A DNA stretch of 60,826 bases from Spirochaetales bacterium (GCA_947478845.1 CANJXC010000017.1:1-60826), one strand, 5' to 3'. Shown: positions 8,574-17,883, numbered from the stretch's first letter. Notes: generated by a model not told the origin, from the letters alone. A program made the numbers and translations.

Positions 8574-9188
8574 ATGAAAAATCTAGGCGTTTTTTTTACT
8601 GTAAGTCTGCTTTTGCTGGGGGGATGCGACCTCTTGACCGGCCCGTCAACGCCAGCTGCCACGACCAAGACACCTGAGGCAGGTACGGGTGCCATCACCT
8701 TCACTAACCCTGACGGCACCAAGACATCCTTGGATGTGACAGGCGCGGAATGGGGTGGCACGGGTGTCAATGTCGACTATGCTCTCTATTTCACAGCATC
8801 AGATGGCTCAAAATGGGCGGTCGCCTTCTATCTCCCGGGTAAGACCCATCCGTTTGGAATTACAAGCCAACCGATCAGTGCTTTCGCCGGGTACTATTCC
8901 CCAGTCGGTAACTTTGCTACCGACGGTAAAGAACTCTTCAATGCGAATAATGGCATCAAGCTAACCGCGACTTTCAACTTCAGTTCAAATCAGGTCAGCA
9001 GTGGCTTGTTAACTATGGCGGGTACCATTGATTTGCTCACTGGCCAAGGTGGCTCAGCTTGGAGGACGATGGCTTGGGACTTCAAAGACTTGCCAGTGAC
9101 TCTGAACTCCAATGCAACCCTTGCTGCGCTGAAGTACACTATTGCTTCGGACAGGTGGCAAGCAATCGAAACTGTCTCGACACACTGA
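8574..9188 (+). CDS. Lipoprotein of unknown function
   Basis: A type II signal peptide of about 19 residues ends in the lipobox LLGGC, followed by a Thr/Pro/Ala-rich linker, so the mature protein should be membrane-anchored and exposed to the periplasm or surface. The 204-residue body is probably beta-rich (many Thr, Ser, Gly, aromatic residues) with no motif I recognise. TTGGAGG precedes the ATG. It is flanked on both sides by the same hairpin repeat, which makes the gene look like a discrete transcription unit or inserted cassette. Confidence 0.75.
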   Translation: MKNLGVFFTVSLLLLGGCDLLTGPSTPAATTKTPEAGTGAITFTNPDGTKTSLDVTGAEWGGTGVNVDYALYFTASDGSKWAVAFYLPGKTHPFGITSQPISAFAGYYSPVGNFATDGKELFNANNGIKLTATFNFSSNQVSSGLLTMAGTIDLLTGQGGSAWRTMAWDFKDLPVTLNSNATLAALKYTIASDRWQAIETVSTH

Positions 9189-9202
9189 TTCTCAAAGCTA
9201 GT

Positions 9203-9239
9203 CTGTGAGGGTGGCCGGTTTCTCCGGCCGCCCTCACAG
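9203..9239. repeat. Hairpin repeat, copy 2
   Basis: Same element as at 8427: left arm CTGTGAGGGTGGCCGG, loop TTTCT, right arm with one A-to-G change that converts a T-A pair to T-G. It lies between two convergent genes and contains the stop codon of the minus-strand gene that follows. Confidence 0.8.
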
Positions 9240-9887
9240 GGCAAATCTCAATCCAAGATTCACCGTTAACACCAGTTGGTCCCACCACAACAGGTTACTC
9301 CAAAGGTTAAACACAGGCTCCATTCCCTGCACCCGCACAAAAAGGGTGTAGCGGTCTGAAAATTGGTAAAGCATGCCCAATCCAAACTCGGGGTATAAAA
9401 AACGTCCGGCGAGATACCAAGCGGTCAGCGGCAACACCATTTCCGTGGCGCCGGTCCCGGCGGTTCCAACGGGTAGCCGTAAGGCGAAGGCAACACCAAC
9501 CTCCGGTACCACAGTAAGAGTTTTGAGAACTGGGAACTCATAGCCGAGGTTGGCACTGGCGACCAACACCATCACGGACACGTTGTCGTACATGGCCTCG
9601 ACCGGTACCGGTCGGTCTATCAGGTATTGCATGGATTGGGAAAAGACCGACACCTCGGGCCGGAACACCAAATTGGGCGACACGACAAGGGGCACGGAGG
9701 CCCCAAAGGAGTTGCTGATTACGGGATTCGGGGCACTGTCGTCCACAGAGTTCAGAATAAAGTCATAACCAAACTGGAGTTCCAAACCAGGCACTTCAAC
9801 ACCCAGCAGGTTGGCAGCCTGCAGGGGCATCGCCATGAGGCCTAGGGCCAGCAACACGATTGTTTTGCAGGCGCCCTCGGTACACAT
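9234..9887 (-). CDS. Probable outer-membrane beta-barrel protein
   Basis: The 217-residue product from ATG at 9887 has a signal peptide (residues about 1-24, ending PLQA) and alternating hydrophobic/polar strands with many Tyr, Phe and Leu, ending in RFAL, consistent with a small porin-like barrel. No family is recognised. The ATG overlaps the stop of the upstream lipoprotein gene as TGATG, so this start is preferred over an in-frame ATG 75 bases upstream. Its stop codon lies inside the hairpin repeat. Confidence 0.6.
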   Translation of the reverse strand: MCTEGACKTIVLLALGLMAMPLQAANLLGVEVPGLELQFGYDFILNSVDDSAPNPVISNSFGASVPLVVSPNLVFRPEVSVFSQSMQYLIDRPVPVEAMYDNVSVMVLVASANLGYEFPVLKTLTVVPEVGVAFALRLPVGTAGTGATEMVLPLTAWYLAGRFLYPEFGLGMLYQFSDRYTLFVRVQGMEPVFNLWSNLLWWDQLVLTVNLGLRFAL

Positions 9888-10879
9888 CAGGGGGCAAGGA
9901 CCCCGTAGGGCACATAGACAAGCCCGGCGGCGCCAGCGTACCCGCGCCATCGGGTGTTCCAAGTGAGCACAAACCCATGGGTGAGCGCAACCGCATGCGT
10001 GTACTCACCGGCGGTGCCGATTTCTGGCAGACGATAAAGCCGCGACTCGGAACTTCCCTTCTGGCCAACCGCCACCCAACCCTCGCGGGTGGCCAAAAGC
10101 AAATGCCCTCCCTCGGTAGCTGAAAAAGTGGACACCTCGCCGCCAAGGCGTGCAGTTAGGCGTTGAACTAACGGGTCCAACTCTAAAGAGGGCGGAACCG
10201 GTTTGTCCATTTCAGTCAAAGTCACCGACTGTTCGTTCCCCGTGGCCAAATCCAAGCGGGTGTCGGCCGACTGCCAACCTTGGTCGCCCAGAAACCGCCA
10301 GTGGAGGTCGATGGTGGCGGGCTTGGCGTTGACAAGCTCCGGGTCGAGCCCGATCGCTTGGCGGGTTTTATCGCGGGTCTGCGAAATCAGCGGGTAAAAC
10401 GTTAATCGGGGATTGCCCTCCGCCCACCATGCCAAAGTCACGGCCTCGGGGTCGGTACCGTCCTCTGCGGACGCAGTCATCTCGCGGTAAAGTCCTAAAA
10501 AGGTTTTCTTGTTCCAGCGGAACAATCGGGAGGTTCGATAGGCGGTGAGCGCCGGCTCAGATTTGGGACGTTGAACCTGCAAAAGACCGGTGCTGTCGTC
10601 GAGAATCAGGAGACCCAAGCCGGAAACAGCCGCAGCACCCAGACCCCCTTCGCTGGGCGCTAGGTCTGAGGCGAAAACGGCTTCGCTCGCAGGCTTCCAA
10701 ACGACTTTGAGCGGCTGCTCGAACCCGGTGATGCTCTGAACTCCCGTTGCCGAGGCGGCATCGAAGACATACCAAGACACGCGACTCTGAAAAAAGGCGG
10801 CATTAACAGCCTTTTCGTCCGCACAGGACAAAATTCCGCCAAGAACAAGAACCGCTACAGTGAGCCTCAGGTTCCACAT
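9887..10879 (-). CDS. Lipoprotein of unknown function
   Basis: A 330-residue protein with signal peptide and lipobox GILSC, cleaved before Cys at about residue 19. The body is rich in Trp, Ser and short beta-like stretches resembling repeated blades (for example near residues 70-110 and 270-320), but I cannot assign a fold. It follows proS by 9 bases and is coupled to the barrel-like gene, so the three probably share a transcript. Function unknown. Confidence 0.65.
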   Translation of the reverse strand: MWNLRLTVAVLVLGGILSCADEKAVNAAFFQSRVSWYVFDAASATGVQSITGFEQPLKVVWKPASEAVFASDLAPSEGGLGAAAVSGLGLLILDDSTGLLQVQRPKSEPALTAYRTSRLFRWNKKTFLGLYREMTASAEDGTDPEAVTLAWWAEGNPRLTFYPLISQTRDKTRQAIGLDPELVNAKPATIDLHWRFLGDQGWQSADTRLDLATGNEQSVTLTEMDKPVPPSLELDPLVQRLTARLGGEVSTFSATEGGHLLLATREGWVAVGQKGSSESRLYRLPEIGTAGEYTHAVALTHGFVLTWNTRWRGYAGAAGLVYVPYGVLAP

Positions 10880-10888
10880 AAGGGAAGT

Positions 10889-12325
10889 CTAGTACGATTT
10901 GGCCCACACCGCCCAGTGCTGGCCCTTTTGACCGCACTTCAGGCAGGGCTTGTCCACTGGTTTGTCCATGAGTGCGAAAGGTAGGTTTCTTATGGTGGCC
11001 TTGGTGGCTTCCTTGACCTGTGCCTCGCACTTCGCGCTGCCACACCAAGCCGCTTCGGCGAAGCCACCGTCACCCTCCATGAGCTTGGTGAAATCGGTCC
11101 AAGAGTCGGGCAGGTAGGTGTGCTCCGTGCGGTTCTGGAGAGCCTTATCGTAAAGATTGGACTGGATAAGCGCCAGCAACTCTTTCACCTTGGCAGGAAC
11201 GTCGACCTTGGCAACATAAAACTTCTCACCCGTATCACGGCGCACCAACACCGCCTGATTGTTCTGCATGTCTTTGGGACCTGCCTCAATGCGAACCGGC
11301 ACTCCGACCATCTCCCATTCGGCGAACTTCCAGCCTGAACTAGCCGTCTCGTCGAGGTCGGTCTCTACCTTGATTCCCGCGGCTCGAAGATCCGAGGCAA
11401 GGCTCTTGGCGTAATCCGAAACTTCCGCAACCGTCTCCTTCCGGAAAATTGGCACGATAACAGCCTCGATGGGCGCAAGTTTGGGGGGAATCACCAGGCC
11501 CTTGTCGTCGGAGTGGGTCATGATCAGCGCTCCAATGAGGCGCGTCGAAACACCCCAACTGGAAGCCCACACGTGGTCGAGGCCACCTTCCTTGGTTTGA
11601 AAGGTCACGTCGAAAGCCTTAGCGAAGTTTTGGCCCAAATTGTGGCTTGTACCGGCCTGAAGTGCCTTGCGGTCCTGCATCATCGCTTCGATGGAGTAGG
11701 TTTTTACCGCCCCGGCAAACTTTTCACTTTGAGTCTTCTCGCCATCGATGACAGGAAGAGCCATGTAGTCCTCCGCAAAGGTCTTATAGACCTGAAGCAT
11801 TTTGAGGGTTTCTTCTTGGGCTTCCTGCGAGGTGGCATGAGCCGTGTGGCCTTCCTGCCATAGGAACTCGGTAGTGCGCAGAAACAGTCGGGTCCGTTTT
11901 TCCCAGCGCAGCACGTTGGCCCACTGATTAATCAGCAGGGGTAAGTCCCGATAACTCTGAATCCATTTTTTGTACATCGACCAAATAATCGTTTCGCTGG
12001 TAGGGCGAATGACCAAAGGCTCTTCGAGTTTCTCGCCGCCGGCAATGGTGACCACCGCCAATTCGGGGCTGAAGCCAACCACGTGTTCGGCCTCTTTTTT
12101 GAGAAAACTTTCGGGAATCAGGAGGGGAAAATAGGCGTTGGAATGCCCTGTAGCTTTGAACATGCCATCGAGCACCTGCTGAATGTTTTCCCACAGGGCG
12201 TAACCCCGGGGACGGATGACCATGCACCCCTTGACGGGAGAGTAGTCAGCTAGCTTGGCGTTGATGACAATATCAATGTACCACTGCGAATAATCGGTGG
12301 CACGGGGCGTGATTTTTTCGGCCAT
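10889..12325 (-). CDS. proS: Prolyl-tRNA synthetase, archaeal/eukaryote type
   Basis: Charges tRNA-Pro with proline. The 478-residue length, the opening [16 protein letters not shown], class II motif 2 in the [20 protein letters not shown] region and a C-terminal zinc-type domain with Cys residues ([17 protein letters not shown]) identify the short form without the editing insertion. This type occurs in archaea, eukaryotes and some bacteria including spirochaetes (family knowledge). Downstream genes follow at 9 bases. Confidence 0.95.
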   Translation of the reverse strand: MAEKITPRATDYSQWYIDIVINAKLADYSPVKGCMVIRPRGYALWENIQQVLDGMFKATGHSNAYFPLLIPESFLKKEAEHVVGFSPELAVVTIAGGEKLEEPLVIRPTSETIIWSMYKKWIQSYRDLPLLINQWANVLRWEKRTRLFLRTTEFLWQEGHTAHATSQEAQEETLKMLQVYKTFAEDYMALPVIDGEKTQSEKFAGAVKTYSIEAMMQDRKALQAGTSHNLGQNFAKAFDVTFQTKEGGLDHVWASSWGVSTRLIGALIMTHSDDKGLVIPPKLAPIEAVIVPIFRKETVAEVSDYAKSLASDLRAAGIKVETDLDETASSGWKFAEWEMVGVPVRIEAGPKDMQNNQAVLVRRDTGEKFYVAKVDVPAKVKELLALIQSNLYDKALQNRTEHTYLPDSWTDFTKLMEGDGGFAEAAWCGSAKCEAQVKEATKATIRNLPFALMDKPVDKPCLKCGQKGQHWAVWAKSY

Positions 12326-12340
12326 AATGGCCGGATCGTA

Positions 12341-13051
12341 TCAGAATGTGAGAGTTTCGACCATATTCCGCAGGTTGATGCCGCCCTTCCCGTCACTTTC
12401 TTCCCTTTCGATGACAAACACCAGGGCCCGTTCGTTAGGGGTGAGGATGATCTGCACAACGGTGTAATTCTGGACGCCTTTGCGCACGACGTCCGGATGC
12501 CCCACCTTGTAGGTTCCCACGGCTTTACCGGTCTTGTCTTTGATTTCGAGGTTGATGAAGAACGAGGAGGACTTGATGGTACCCTTCGTGTTGATGGTCT
12601 TCTTTAGGCTCACCGCAGTCGTACGACCAGTCTTATAGTCGAGAACCGAGAAATTGTCGTAATCAGTGCCCGTGGCCTCACCGGTAACTCGGAAATAAAT
12701 GGGACGCCCCTGCTGAAGGAAATCGAGCTTGAGACCCTTTCGCTGTACACTGATCGAATCGAGATGAGCCATGAGAGCCTTCAGACCGTCATCACCCAAG
12801 GTAGCGGGAACAGAATACTCCACCTTAGACATTCCTGAGGGAGTAAAAAGGTTGCGGGGAACATCAACCGTATCAACTTGCACCCAAGGAGTTTGGGTCG
12901 TGCCGTCAATTCCGTATTGGGCGAACTGAAAGTAGCGGCTATCGGGTGAGAATCCGAGGTTCCGGAACACAGCGACATCGCCGGCCCAAAGGGACGCTGC
13001 GCCCCACAAAAGCAGGGTGGCGCTCATGATCACCTTCACGTGTTTCTTCAT
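12341..13051 (-). CDS. DUF2259-like secreted protein
   Basis: Secreted protein of about 236 residues with a signal peptide ending LWAG and the opening FRNLGFSPDSRYFQFAQYG, which I associate with the DUF2259 predicted secreted proteins of spirochaetes. Function unknown. A GGAGGGAC ribosome site precedes ATG at 13051; the TTG one codon earlier is less likely. It lies 15 bases upstream of proS and may share its transcript. Confidence 0.75.
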   Translation of the reverse strand: MKKHVKVIMSATLLLWGAASLWAGDVAVFRNLGFSPDSRYFQFAQYGIDGTTQTPWVQVDTVDVPRNLFTPSGMSKVEYSVPATLGDDGLKALMAHLDSISVQRKGLKLDFLQQGRPIYFRVTGEATGTDYDNFSVLDYKTGRTTAVSLKKTINTKGTIKSSSFFINLEIKDKTGKAVGTYKVGHPDVVRKGVQNYTVVQIILTPNERALVFVIEREESDGKGGINLRNMVETLTF

Positions 13052-13105
13052 CAATGTCCCTCCGAGTCTACTACCTAGTATCGTAGCCTTTTTTTTATTC
13101 CTGAA

Positions 13106-13885
13106 ATGATTTCTACTGTTGTCATGACACTCACGTTCCGAAATGGACTGCTGACACTGCTTTTGGCGGTGATGGCGGTCTTAGCGGCAGGCTACGGGGC
13201 GGCCCTTTTTCTTGTGTTTGGTGAGCCGGAAGGAGCCCTTTTGATCCAAGCCGGCCCACCCTTGCTGGTAGGCTTGGCAGGCATCCTCTGGCTCAGGGGC
13301 TTGTACCGCAAGAACAATGCCCCCCCTGTGTTTTTCTTGGCTGTGTTTGTTTTTTGCGTGGGCGCCGACACCTTGAGTGCCCTTCAAGCATACTTCCTCG
13401 TGACCAATGAGCCTTTCGCCTTCGGTGTGGCGTTGACGCGGACCGTATGGGGCTTTCGCATTGGAGGGTTGGTATGCCTCCTCCTGGGGAGTCTATTCCT
13501 CCTGGATTTCAGCTACGAGAAATACGGCACTTTGCTCGCAGTGGCGACCTTGTCCAGCATCGCACTTGTGAGCGGGCTTCCCCTGCAGACGACACGCCCG
13601 GATTCCCGAGGACTTTACCCTCTGGGAGACCCTCTTGGGCTAACGGTGCTCTTTGCCTTGATTCTGGCCCTGACCACCGCCAATTATCTGATAGCGTGGT
13701 GGAACGAGGAGAAGGTTGCAGCCACTGAACAAATAAATCGGCGAAAGGCACCACTACTGTTGGTTATTTGGCTTCTGATTTCTGTCGGCTGGGGGCTCGG
13801 TCTGTGGCTGAATCCTTGGTGGGAACTTCTCATGATTCCAGCAGTAGCCCTTTTGGTCCGTCGGCCCCGCGACACTCTCTTCTAG
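13106..13885 (+). CDS. Polytopic membrane protein of unknown function
   Basis: About 259 residues with roughly seven predicted hydrophobic helices and an Arg-rich C-terminus, so inner-membrane. Alternative starts at 13106 (MIST) or 13124 (MTLT) cannot be separated; neither has a clear ribosome site. It is divergent from the DUF2259-like gene and overlaps the end of the convergent dolichol-kinase-like gene by 4 bases. No family recognised. Confidence 0.6.
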   Translation: MISTVVMTLTFRNGLLTLLLAVMAVLAAGYGAALFLVFGEPEGALLIQAGPPLLVGLAGILWLRGLYRKNNAPPVFFLAVFVFCVGADTLSALQAYFLVTNEPFAFGVALTRTVWGFRIGGLVCLLLGSLFLLDFSYEKYGTLLAVATLSSIALVSGLPLQTTRPDSRGLYPLGDPLGLTVLFALILALTTANYLIAWWNEEKVAATEQINRRKAPLLLVIWLLISVGWGLGLWLNPWWELLMIPAVALLVRRPRDTLF

Positions 13886-14493
13886 TGAGGATACAGGAGC
13901 GAAAACACGAGGGCCGTTCCCAGCGGAATGACCAGATTGTCCAGATCGTCTAAGGGAAGAGCCTCTAAGGCGGTCCCGGCCAAAGCAACGGTAAGGGCGA
14001 CTGAGGGGTTCGGGTAGGCAGAGTAAGCGGCAAACCAGATGGCTAGAAAGGCCGTAAGGCTGCCTTCCAGCGTCTTGCCTCCGGTAAACGGGATATCGAT
14101 GCGGCCAAAAAGCTTGCCCACCAGACTGGAAAGTCCATCACCGAAGGCCAAGGCGTAGATGCCAACGGTTGCAGCGGGCTCGGGGTAGAGCATCAGACAC
14201 AAGAGCGCCCCAAGGCCAAGCGTCACGGGGCCCAAAACCGCTTTATTTCTGTCGCGGTCGCGAGATGCTAGTTGGGTGATTGCCGTGACAAAACCGAGCG
14301 ATTTGCCCCGAAGCCTCACAGACTCGGCCCAGCTGTAAACCACTATTCCGGAGGCAAGAAGAGCCATGGTTGCATAAAGATTCACGTTGGCCAACAAAGG
14401 GGTCATGCCGATCATTAAGTGGATACTTTTGCGCAAGACCTCAGTTCGAATCTCGTCGGATCTGCTGGTAGTTCGGCTTGAAACGGCAGTCAT
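13882..14493 (-). CDS. Dolichol/phytol kinase-like membrane protein
   Basis: A 203-residue membrane protein with the EVLRKSIHL N-terminal motif and a later GDGLSSLVGKLFG motif, typical of the CTP-dependent polyprenol/phytol/diacylglycerol kinase and CDP-diglyceride synthase-like group. It would phosphorylate a prenol or diacylglycerol at the inner membrane; the exact substrate cannot be read. ATG at 14493 has GAGG at proper spacing; the ORF extends 18 codons further upstream without family similarity. Confidence 0.75.
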   Translation of the reverse strand: MTAVSSRTTSRSDEIRTEVLRKSIHLMIGMTPLLANVNLYATMALLASGIVVYSWAESVRLRGKSLGFVTAITQLASRDRDRNKAVLGPVTLGLGALLCLMLYPEPAATVGIYALAFGDGLSSLVGKLFGRIDIPFTGGKTLEGSLTAFLAIWFAAYSAYPNPSVALTVALAGTALEALPLDDLDNLVIPLGTALVFSLLYPH

Positions 14494-14696
14494 TGAAACC
14501 TCGGGAACTTTCAAGCAAGATTCGTGCCAGCAAAAGCCATTGGGCATTAATCTCTATAAGGTCATCTCATACAACAAAATGGAGAATCTGGACACTGACT
14601 CGGCACCCGATTCTCAAGTTTTTAGTCCTAAAGTGTCTATTTTTGCGTACACTGGTGATTCTTTTTGTAGTGTCCACGAAGAGGTCGCTGCGGATA
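14494..14696. other. Intergenic region with nested inverted repeats
   Basis: No gene seen. The region holds GAGAATC...GATTCTC (arms about 20 bases apart) and TGGACACT...AGTGTCCA, with AAGTGTCTA between, so the same octamer theme appears several times. It could contain the promoter of the kinase-like gene or a regulator site. Confidence 0.3.
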
Positions 14697-15362
14697 CTAA
14701 TGTTCGGGCACTTCGCCGGTCCAACGGTAAAGGCTTTGCGAATTGGCAAGGTACTTGGCCTCAAACAAGGTTTCGGGCTCGTGTGGACACCATGGCGTGA
14801 CTTTGGAGGAAACGCCTGTGGCTATGGCAAAGGCGCGGGCCATTTCTAGTGCGTACACCTCCCAATTTGTGCGCAGTTCCCACAGGCCACCGCAGGCCAG
14901 AGCGTCGGGAAACACTGGATGAAAGGCCCAGCGCCTTAGCCTTTGTTCGGGTTTTGGCCATGGATTTGGATAGAAGAACGCCTGCACGGCAAACTTCCAA
15001 CCGGCCTGCCTCGCCAAAGGCCAAAAATCCTCGAGATCAATGCGCTCTAGGTGATAACGGCCGATGCTCGCGGTGTGTTTTTCAAGGCGCAACAGGGATT
15101 TGTCCAGCCCCAAAACAAGAGCCTCAGGATGCCTGTGGGCCAAGGCAATCGAGCTCAGACCGGTGCCACAACCGGTATCGAGAACAAGTTGACCTTTCCA
15201 GCCCTCGACAACCCGTTCAAGCTTTCGGAAGGCCTCGAGGTTGTGTGCCGCCACAGGTTTGCGCCACGGATAAGCCAGATGCTTGAGAACCGTTTCTTCG
15301 AGGCGGGGATGAGGATCGGTCTGGCGGCTCGTGACAGGCTGAGAGGGCTGATTCACAGGCAA
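14697..15362 (-). CDS. trmB: TrmB-like tRNA (guanine-N7) methyltransferase
   Basis: SAM-dependent methyltransferase expected to form m7G46 in tRNA. SAM motif LDTGCGTG near residue 61 and the TrmB signature PNPWPKPEQRLRRW with HPVF following (family pattern PDPWPK...RR). At 221 residues it matches the family, with a slightly extended N-terminus. It is divergent from the Hint-domain gene; a partial inverted repeat (CACAGG...CCCTGTG) sits between them. Confidence 0.85.
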   Translation of the reverse strand: MPVNQPSQPVTSRQTDPHPRLEETVLKHLAYPWRKPVAAHNLEAFRKLERVVEGWKGQLVLDTGCGTGLSSIALAHRHPEALVLGLDKSLLRLEKHTASIGRYHLERIDLEDFWPLARQAGWKFAVQAFFYPNPWPKPEQRLRRWAFHPVFPDALACGGLWELRTNWEVYALEMARAFAIATGVSSKVTPWCPHEPETLFEAKYLANSQSLYRWTGEVPEH

Positions 15363-15379
15363 GAGTTTGCCCTGTGGGT

Positions 15380-15907
15380 ATGAAAAAGCTCAATACCAGC
15401 ATATATTTTGACCCGAGGAACCTCATGACTTTGTTTGCCCTTCCCCTTATGCTGTTGAATCTTCTTTCGTTTGTGGCCCCTGCTCCGGGGCCTCAGGGTG
15501 AGGGAGCCCTAGCGGGGGATACTCCCGTGCTGATGGCTGATGGGAGCTCAAAAAAACTCTCCGACCTGAAGAAGGGTGATGTGGTGCAAGGCTGGAATCC
15601 AGAAAAAGGGCTTGTACCGGTGGCTGTAAAGGCGGTTGTTGGCAACTACTTCAACGCCTATTGGGCGGTCAGAACGGCTCAGGGAACCTTGCGGACGAGT
15701 GCAAACCTCTGGGTGGCTTCAGCCACGGGAGCTCTTTTGCAGGTATCGAACCTGCAACAGGAGGATTTGATGGCCCTGCGGGAAACGAAGCTCCAAACGG
15801 CTGTTCTGACGGCCCGACGGCAGTACCCTGCAAACCTTCGGCTTTTCAACCTAGATTTGGTGGTTCCGGGCCTGTATTTCGCCGGGGGATTGCTGGTTCA
15901 TGATTGA
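15380..15907 (+). CDS. Membrane-anchored Hint (intein-like) domain protein lacking catalytic residues
   Basis: Residues about 15-35 form a hydrophobic anchor or signal. Residues about 45-175 match a Hedgehog/intein Hint fold: LAGDTPVLMADGS at the start, LSDLKKGDVV, and a closing GLLVHD. In active inteins the first block begins with Cys or Ser and the last ends His-Asn. Here the position before LAGDT is Ala and the final pair is His-Asp at the very C-terminus, so self-splicing is not expected. ATG at 15380; a GTG two codons upstream is possible. The role is unknown. Confidence 0.7.
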   Translation: MKKLNTSIYFDPRNLMTLFALPLMLLNLLSFVAPAPGPQGEGALAGDTPVLMADGSSKKLSDLKKGDVVQGWNPEKGLVPVAVKAVVGNYFNAYWAVRTAQGTLRTSANLWVASATGALLQVSNLQQEDLMALRETKLQTAVLTARRQYPANLRLFNLDLVVPGLYFAGGLLVHD

Positions 15908-15926
15908 AAGACAAACGTCTGGGTAT

Positions 15927-16556
15927 TTAATAGATGACCGGTTCGCGGTCTATGGCACACCAAAGATGCCAGACGACAATGGTGCGCCAGGGCCTCCATT
16001 GCTCCGCCCGAGACGCGAGCAGCCCGGTTTCTAGGGGGTAGGCCCATCCAAACTCGCGCGAGGCCGACTTGAGGAGGCCCAGATCACCCAAGGGCAAGAC
16101 GTCGGGGCGCCTTAACTGAAAGATCAGAAACATCTCGGCAGTCCAGCGCCCAATGCCCCGCAGGTTTGTCAGTGAGGCCATGATTTCGGCATCCGGGCGG
16201 GAAGGCCACGAAGTTGGATCTAACTCGCCACCTGCGGAAGCTCTGGCGAGTACCTGGAGGTACTCGACTTTTCGCGCAGAAAGCCCAGCCTGCCGCAATT
16301 CCGCCTCTGACACCCGCTCCACGGCCACGGGATCCCAAGAGCCCAAGAGTTTTTCTAATCGACCAAAGATGGCAGCGGCCGCAGCCACAGAAATCTGCTG
16401 ACCCACGATGGCGTTGGCAAGGACCTGAAAAGGATCTCCGCTACTCTGAATACGTTCCCCAGGGAACCGATCAAAAAGTGTTCCCACCTGCGGGTCACGC
16501 TCCCGCAATTCCATTAGACCCCGCTTCCAGGTGTCGTCATCGAGAACCAGTTCCAC
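15927..16556 (-). CDS. alkA: DNA-3-methyladenine glycosylase II (AlkA-like, HhH-GPD)
   Basis: Removes alkylated purines from DNA. The 209-residue protein has the helix-hairpin-helix LRGIGRWTA and the following Pro/Gly-rich segment with the catalytic Asp in LPLGD, the HhH-GPD pattern. IVGQQISVAAA is typical of AlkA. It lacks the AlkA N-terminal domain, as many short bacterial forms do. Convergent with the Hint gene. Confidence 0.88.
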   Translation of the reverse strand: MELVLDDDTWKRGLMELRERDPQVGTLFDRFPGERIQSSGDPFQVLANAIVGQQISVAAAAAIFGRLEKLLGSWDPVAVERVSEAELRQAGLSARKVEYLQVLARASAGGELDPTSWPSRPDAEIMASLTNLRGIGRWTAEMFLIFQLRRPDVLPLGDLGLLKSASREFGWAYPLETGLLASRAEQWRPWRTIVVWHLWCAIDREPVIY

Positions 16557-16627
16557 GGCGCCTTCCTTTTCCTACTCTAACACAGCGAGTCGAGTCCACG
16601 AGTTGTAAATCCTGATCCTCCATTGTC

Positions 16628-17074
16628 GTGAACCCTATTCCAGTTTACACTTCTGCCATGGCCTTGAAGATAGGCGCCTCTAACAACGACGCCATGATGG
16701 CGATGATTCGCCAACTCCAGTCCCGCGATAGCACAGTTCGCAACCATGAAGCGGCCCACATAGGCGCCGGAGGTGGGGTGATCACTGGAGGTGCCCATTA
16801 TACCTACCAAAAAGGGCCCGACGGTAGAAACTATGCCATTGGTGGTGAAGTCGGAATTGACGCCAGTCCTGTCTCGGGAAACCCCCAAGCGACGCTCAGC
16901 AAAATGGCACTGGTCAAAGCGGCAGCTTTGGCTCCAGGTGAACCAAGCTCTGCAGACCGTTCTGTTGCTGCCGCAGCCACACAAATCGAGGCGCAGGCTC
17001 GCGTGGAAGCCTATAAAAAAAACAAGGAAAAGTCCGTTCCTGAACCCGGAACCACTTTGGATATTACCATATGA
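16628..17074 (+). CDS. SprA-related putative zinc metalloprotease
   Basis: A small protein (148 residues from GTG at 16628; ATG at 16658 is an alternative) with VRNHEAAHIGAGG, an HExxH-type zinc motif, followed by GGAHYTYQKGPDGRNYAIGGEV. This is the core of the SprA-related family. No signal peptide is seen, and the C-terminal half is an Ala-rich helix. It ends in ATGA with the FGE-like gene, so the two are coupled. Confidence 0.7.
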   Translation: MNPIPVYTSAMALKIGASNNDAMMAMIRQLQSRDSTVRNHEAAHIGAGGGVITGGAHYTYQKGPDGRNYAIGGEVGIDASPVSGNPQATLSKMALVKAAALAPGEPSSADRSVAAAATQIEAQARVEAYKKNKEKSVPEPGTTLDITI

Positions 17075-17883
17075 AGTTGCCCAACAGTCAGTCTGCCCTT
17101 GTTTTCGCCACCCTTGCAGTCCTCTTTGCCGCAGTTACCAGCGCAGAAGGTCAAAGCACAGGAGTTGTGAAAGCTGTACTTGTCGACGCAGGATCGTTCC
17201 TGCAGGGAAAAAGAACCTTGGAGCCGGTCAGCCCTGGCCGTCGTGTTTCTGTCTCCCCTTACTACATGTCAGAAACCGAGATTACCCAAGGACAATATAA
17301 AACCGTCACGGGCCTCGAACCAAGTTTGTTTCATAGCTCTGAAAACCCAGTGGAGCGAGTGAGCTGGTACGACGCGGTGGGCTTTTGCAATAAGCTCTCG
17401 GCCCTCGATGGACTGAAAGCTGCCTACCTCATCGAGGGAAGCAACGTGACCTGGGACCGCACTTCGGATGGCTGGCGGCTTCCCACCGAGGCCGAGTTTG
17501 AGTTTGCAGCGCGCGGTGGTGCGCAAGGCCATGATTTTGACTTTCCCGGAAGCAATACCGCTGACGACGTAGGCTGGAGTTTCAGCACCTCGGGCAAACA
17601 AACCCGGCCTGTACGTTCGCTGAAGCCAAACGAATTGGGCCTCTACGGTTTGGCCGGAAACGTATGGGAATGGTGCTGGGACTGGTACGCCTTCGACAGA
17701 TCTGCAATGCCCTCGATGGACCCCTCCGGGCCGCAGGTTGGCACCGATAGGATCAACCGGGGCGGAGGCTGGAACGACGACTTCGTCGACTCCATGCGCC
17801 CCTATTTTCGTGCCGACGATGGACCCGACTCCAAGGACAGCGACTTGGGCTTCCGAGTTGTGCGGACCTCTTTGGGGCTCTAG
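17071..17883 (+). CDS. Secreted formylglycine-generating-enzyme (SUMF1)-like protein
   Basis: Signal peptide of about 25 residues, then an FGE-sulfatase fold: YMSETEITQGQY, RLPTEAEFEFAARGG, the GNVWEW signature and the closing GFRVVR. In bacteria this fold also serves proteins that do not modify sulfatases, and no sulfatase gene is visible here, so the activity is uncertain. The start overlaps the stop of the protease-like gene; the end overlaps the convergent VWA gene by 4 bases. Confidence 0.85.
   Translation: MKLPNSQSALVFATLAVLFAAVTSAEGQSTGVVKAVLVDAGSFLQGKRTLEPVSPGRRVSVSPYYMSETEITQGQYKTVTGLEPSLFHSSENPVERVSWYDAVGFCNKLSALDGLKAAYLIEGSNVTWDRTSDGWRLPTEAEFEFAARGGAQGHDFDFPGSNTADDVGWSFSTSGKQTRPVRSLKPNELGLYGLAGNVWEWCWDWYAFDRSAMPSMDPSGPQVGTDRINRGGGWNDDFVDSMRPYFRADDGPDSKDSDLGFRVVRTSLGL

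Noticed and set aside
14478-14849. Small plus-strand ORFs over the kinase-trmB gap
   Set aside because: They overlap coding sequence on the other strand, lack ribosome sites and have shadow-like composition.
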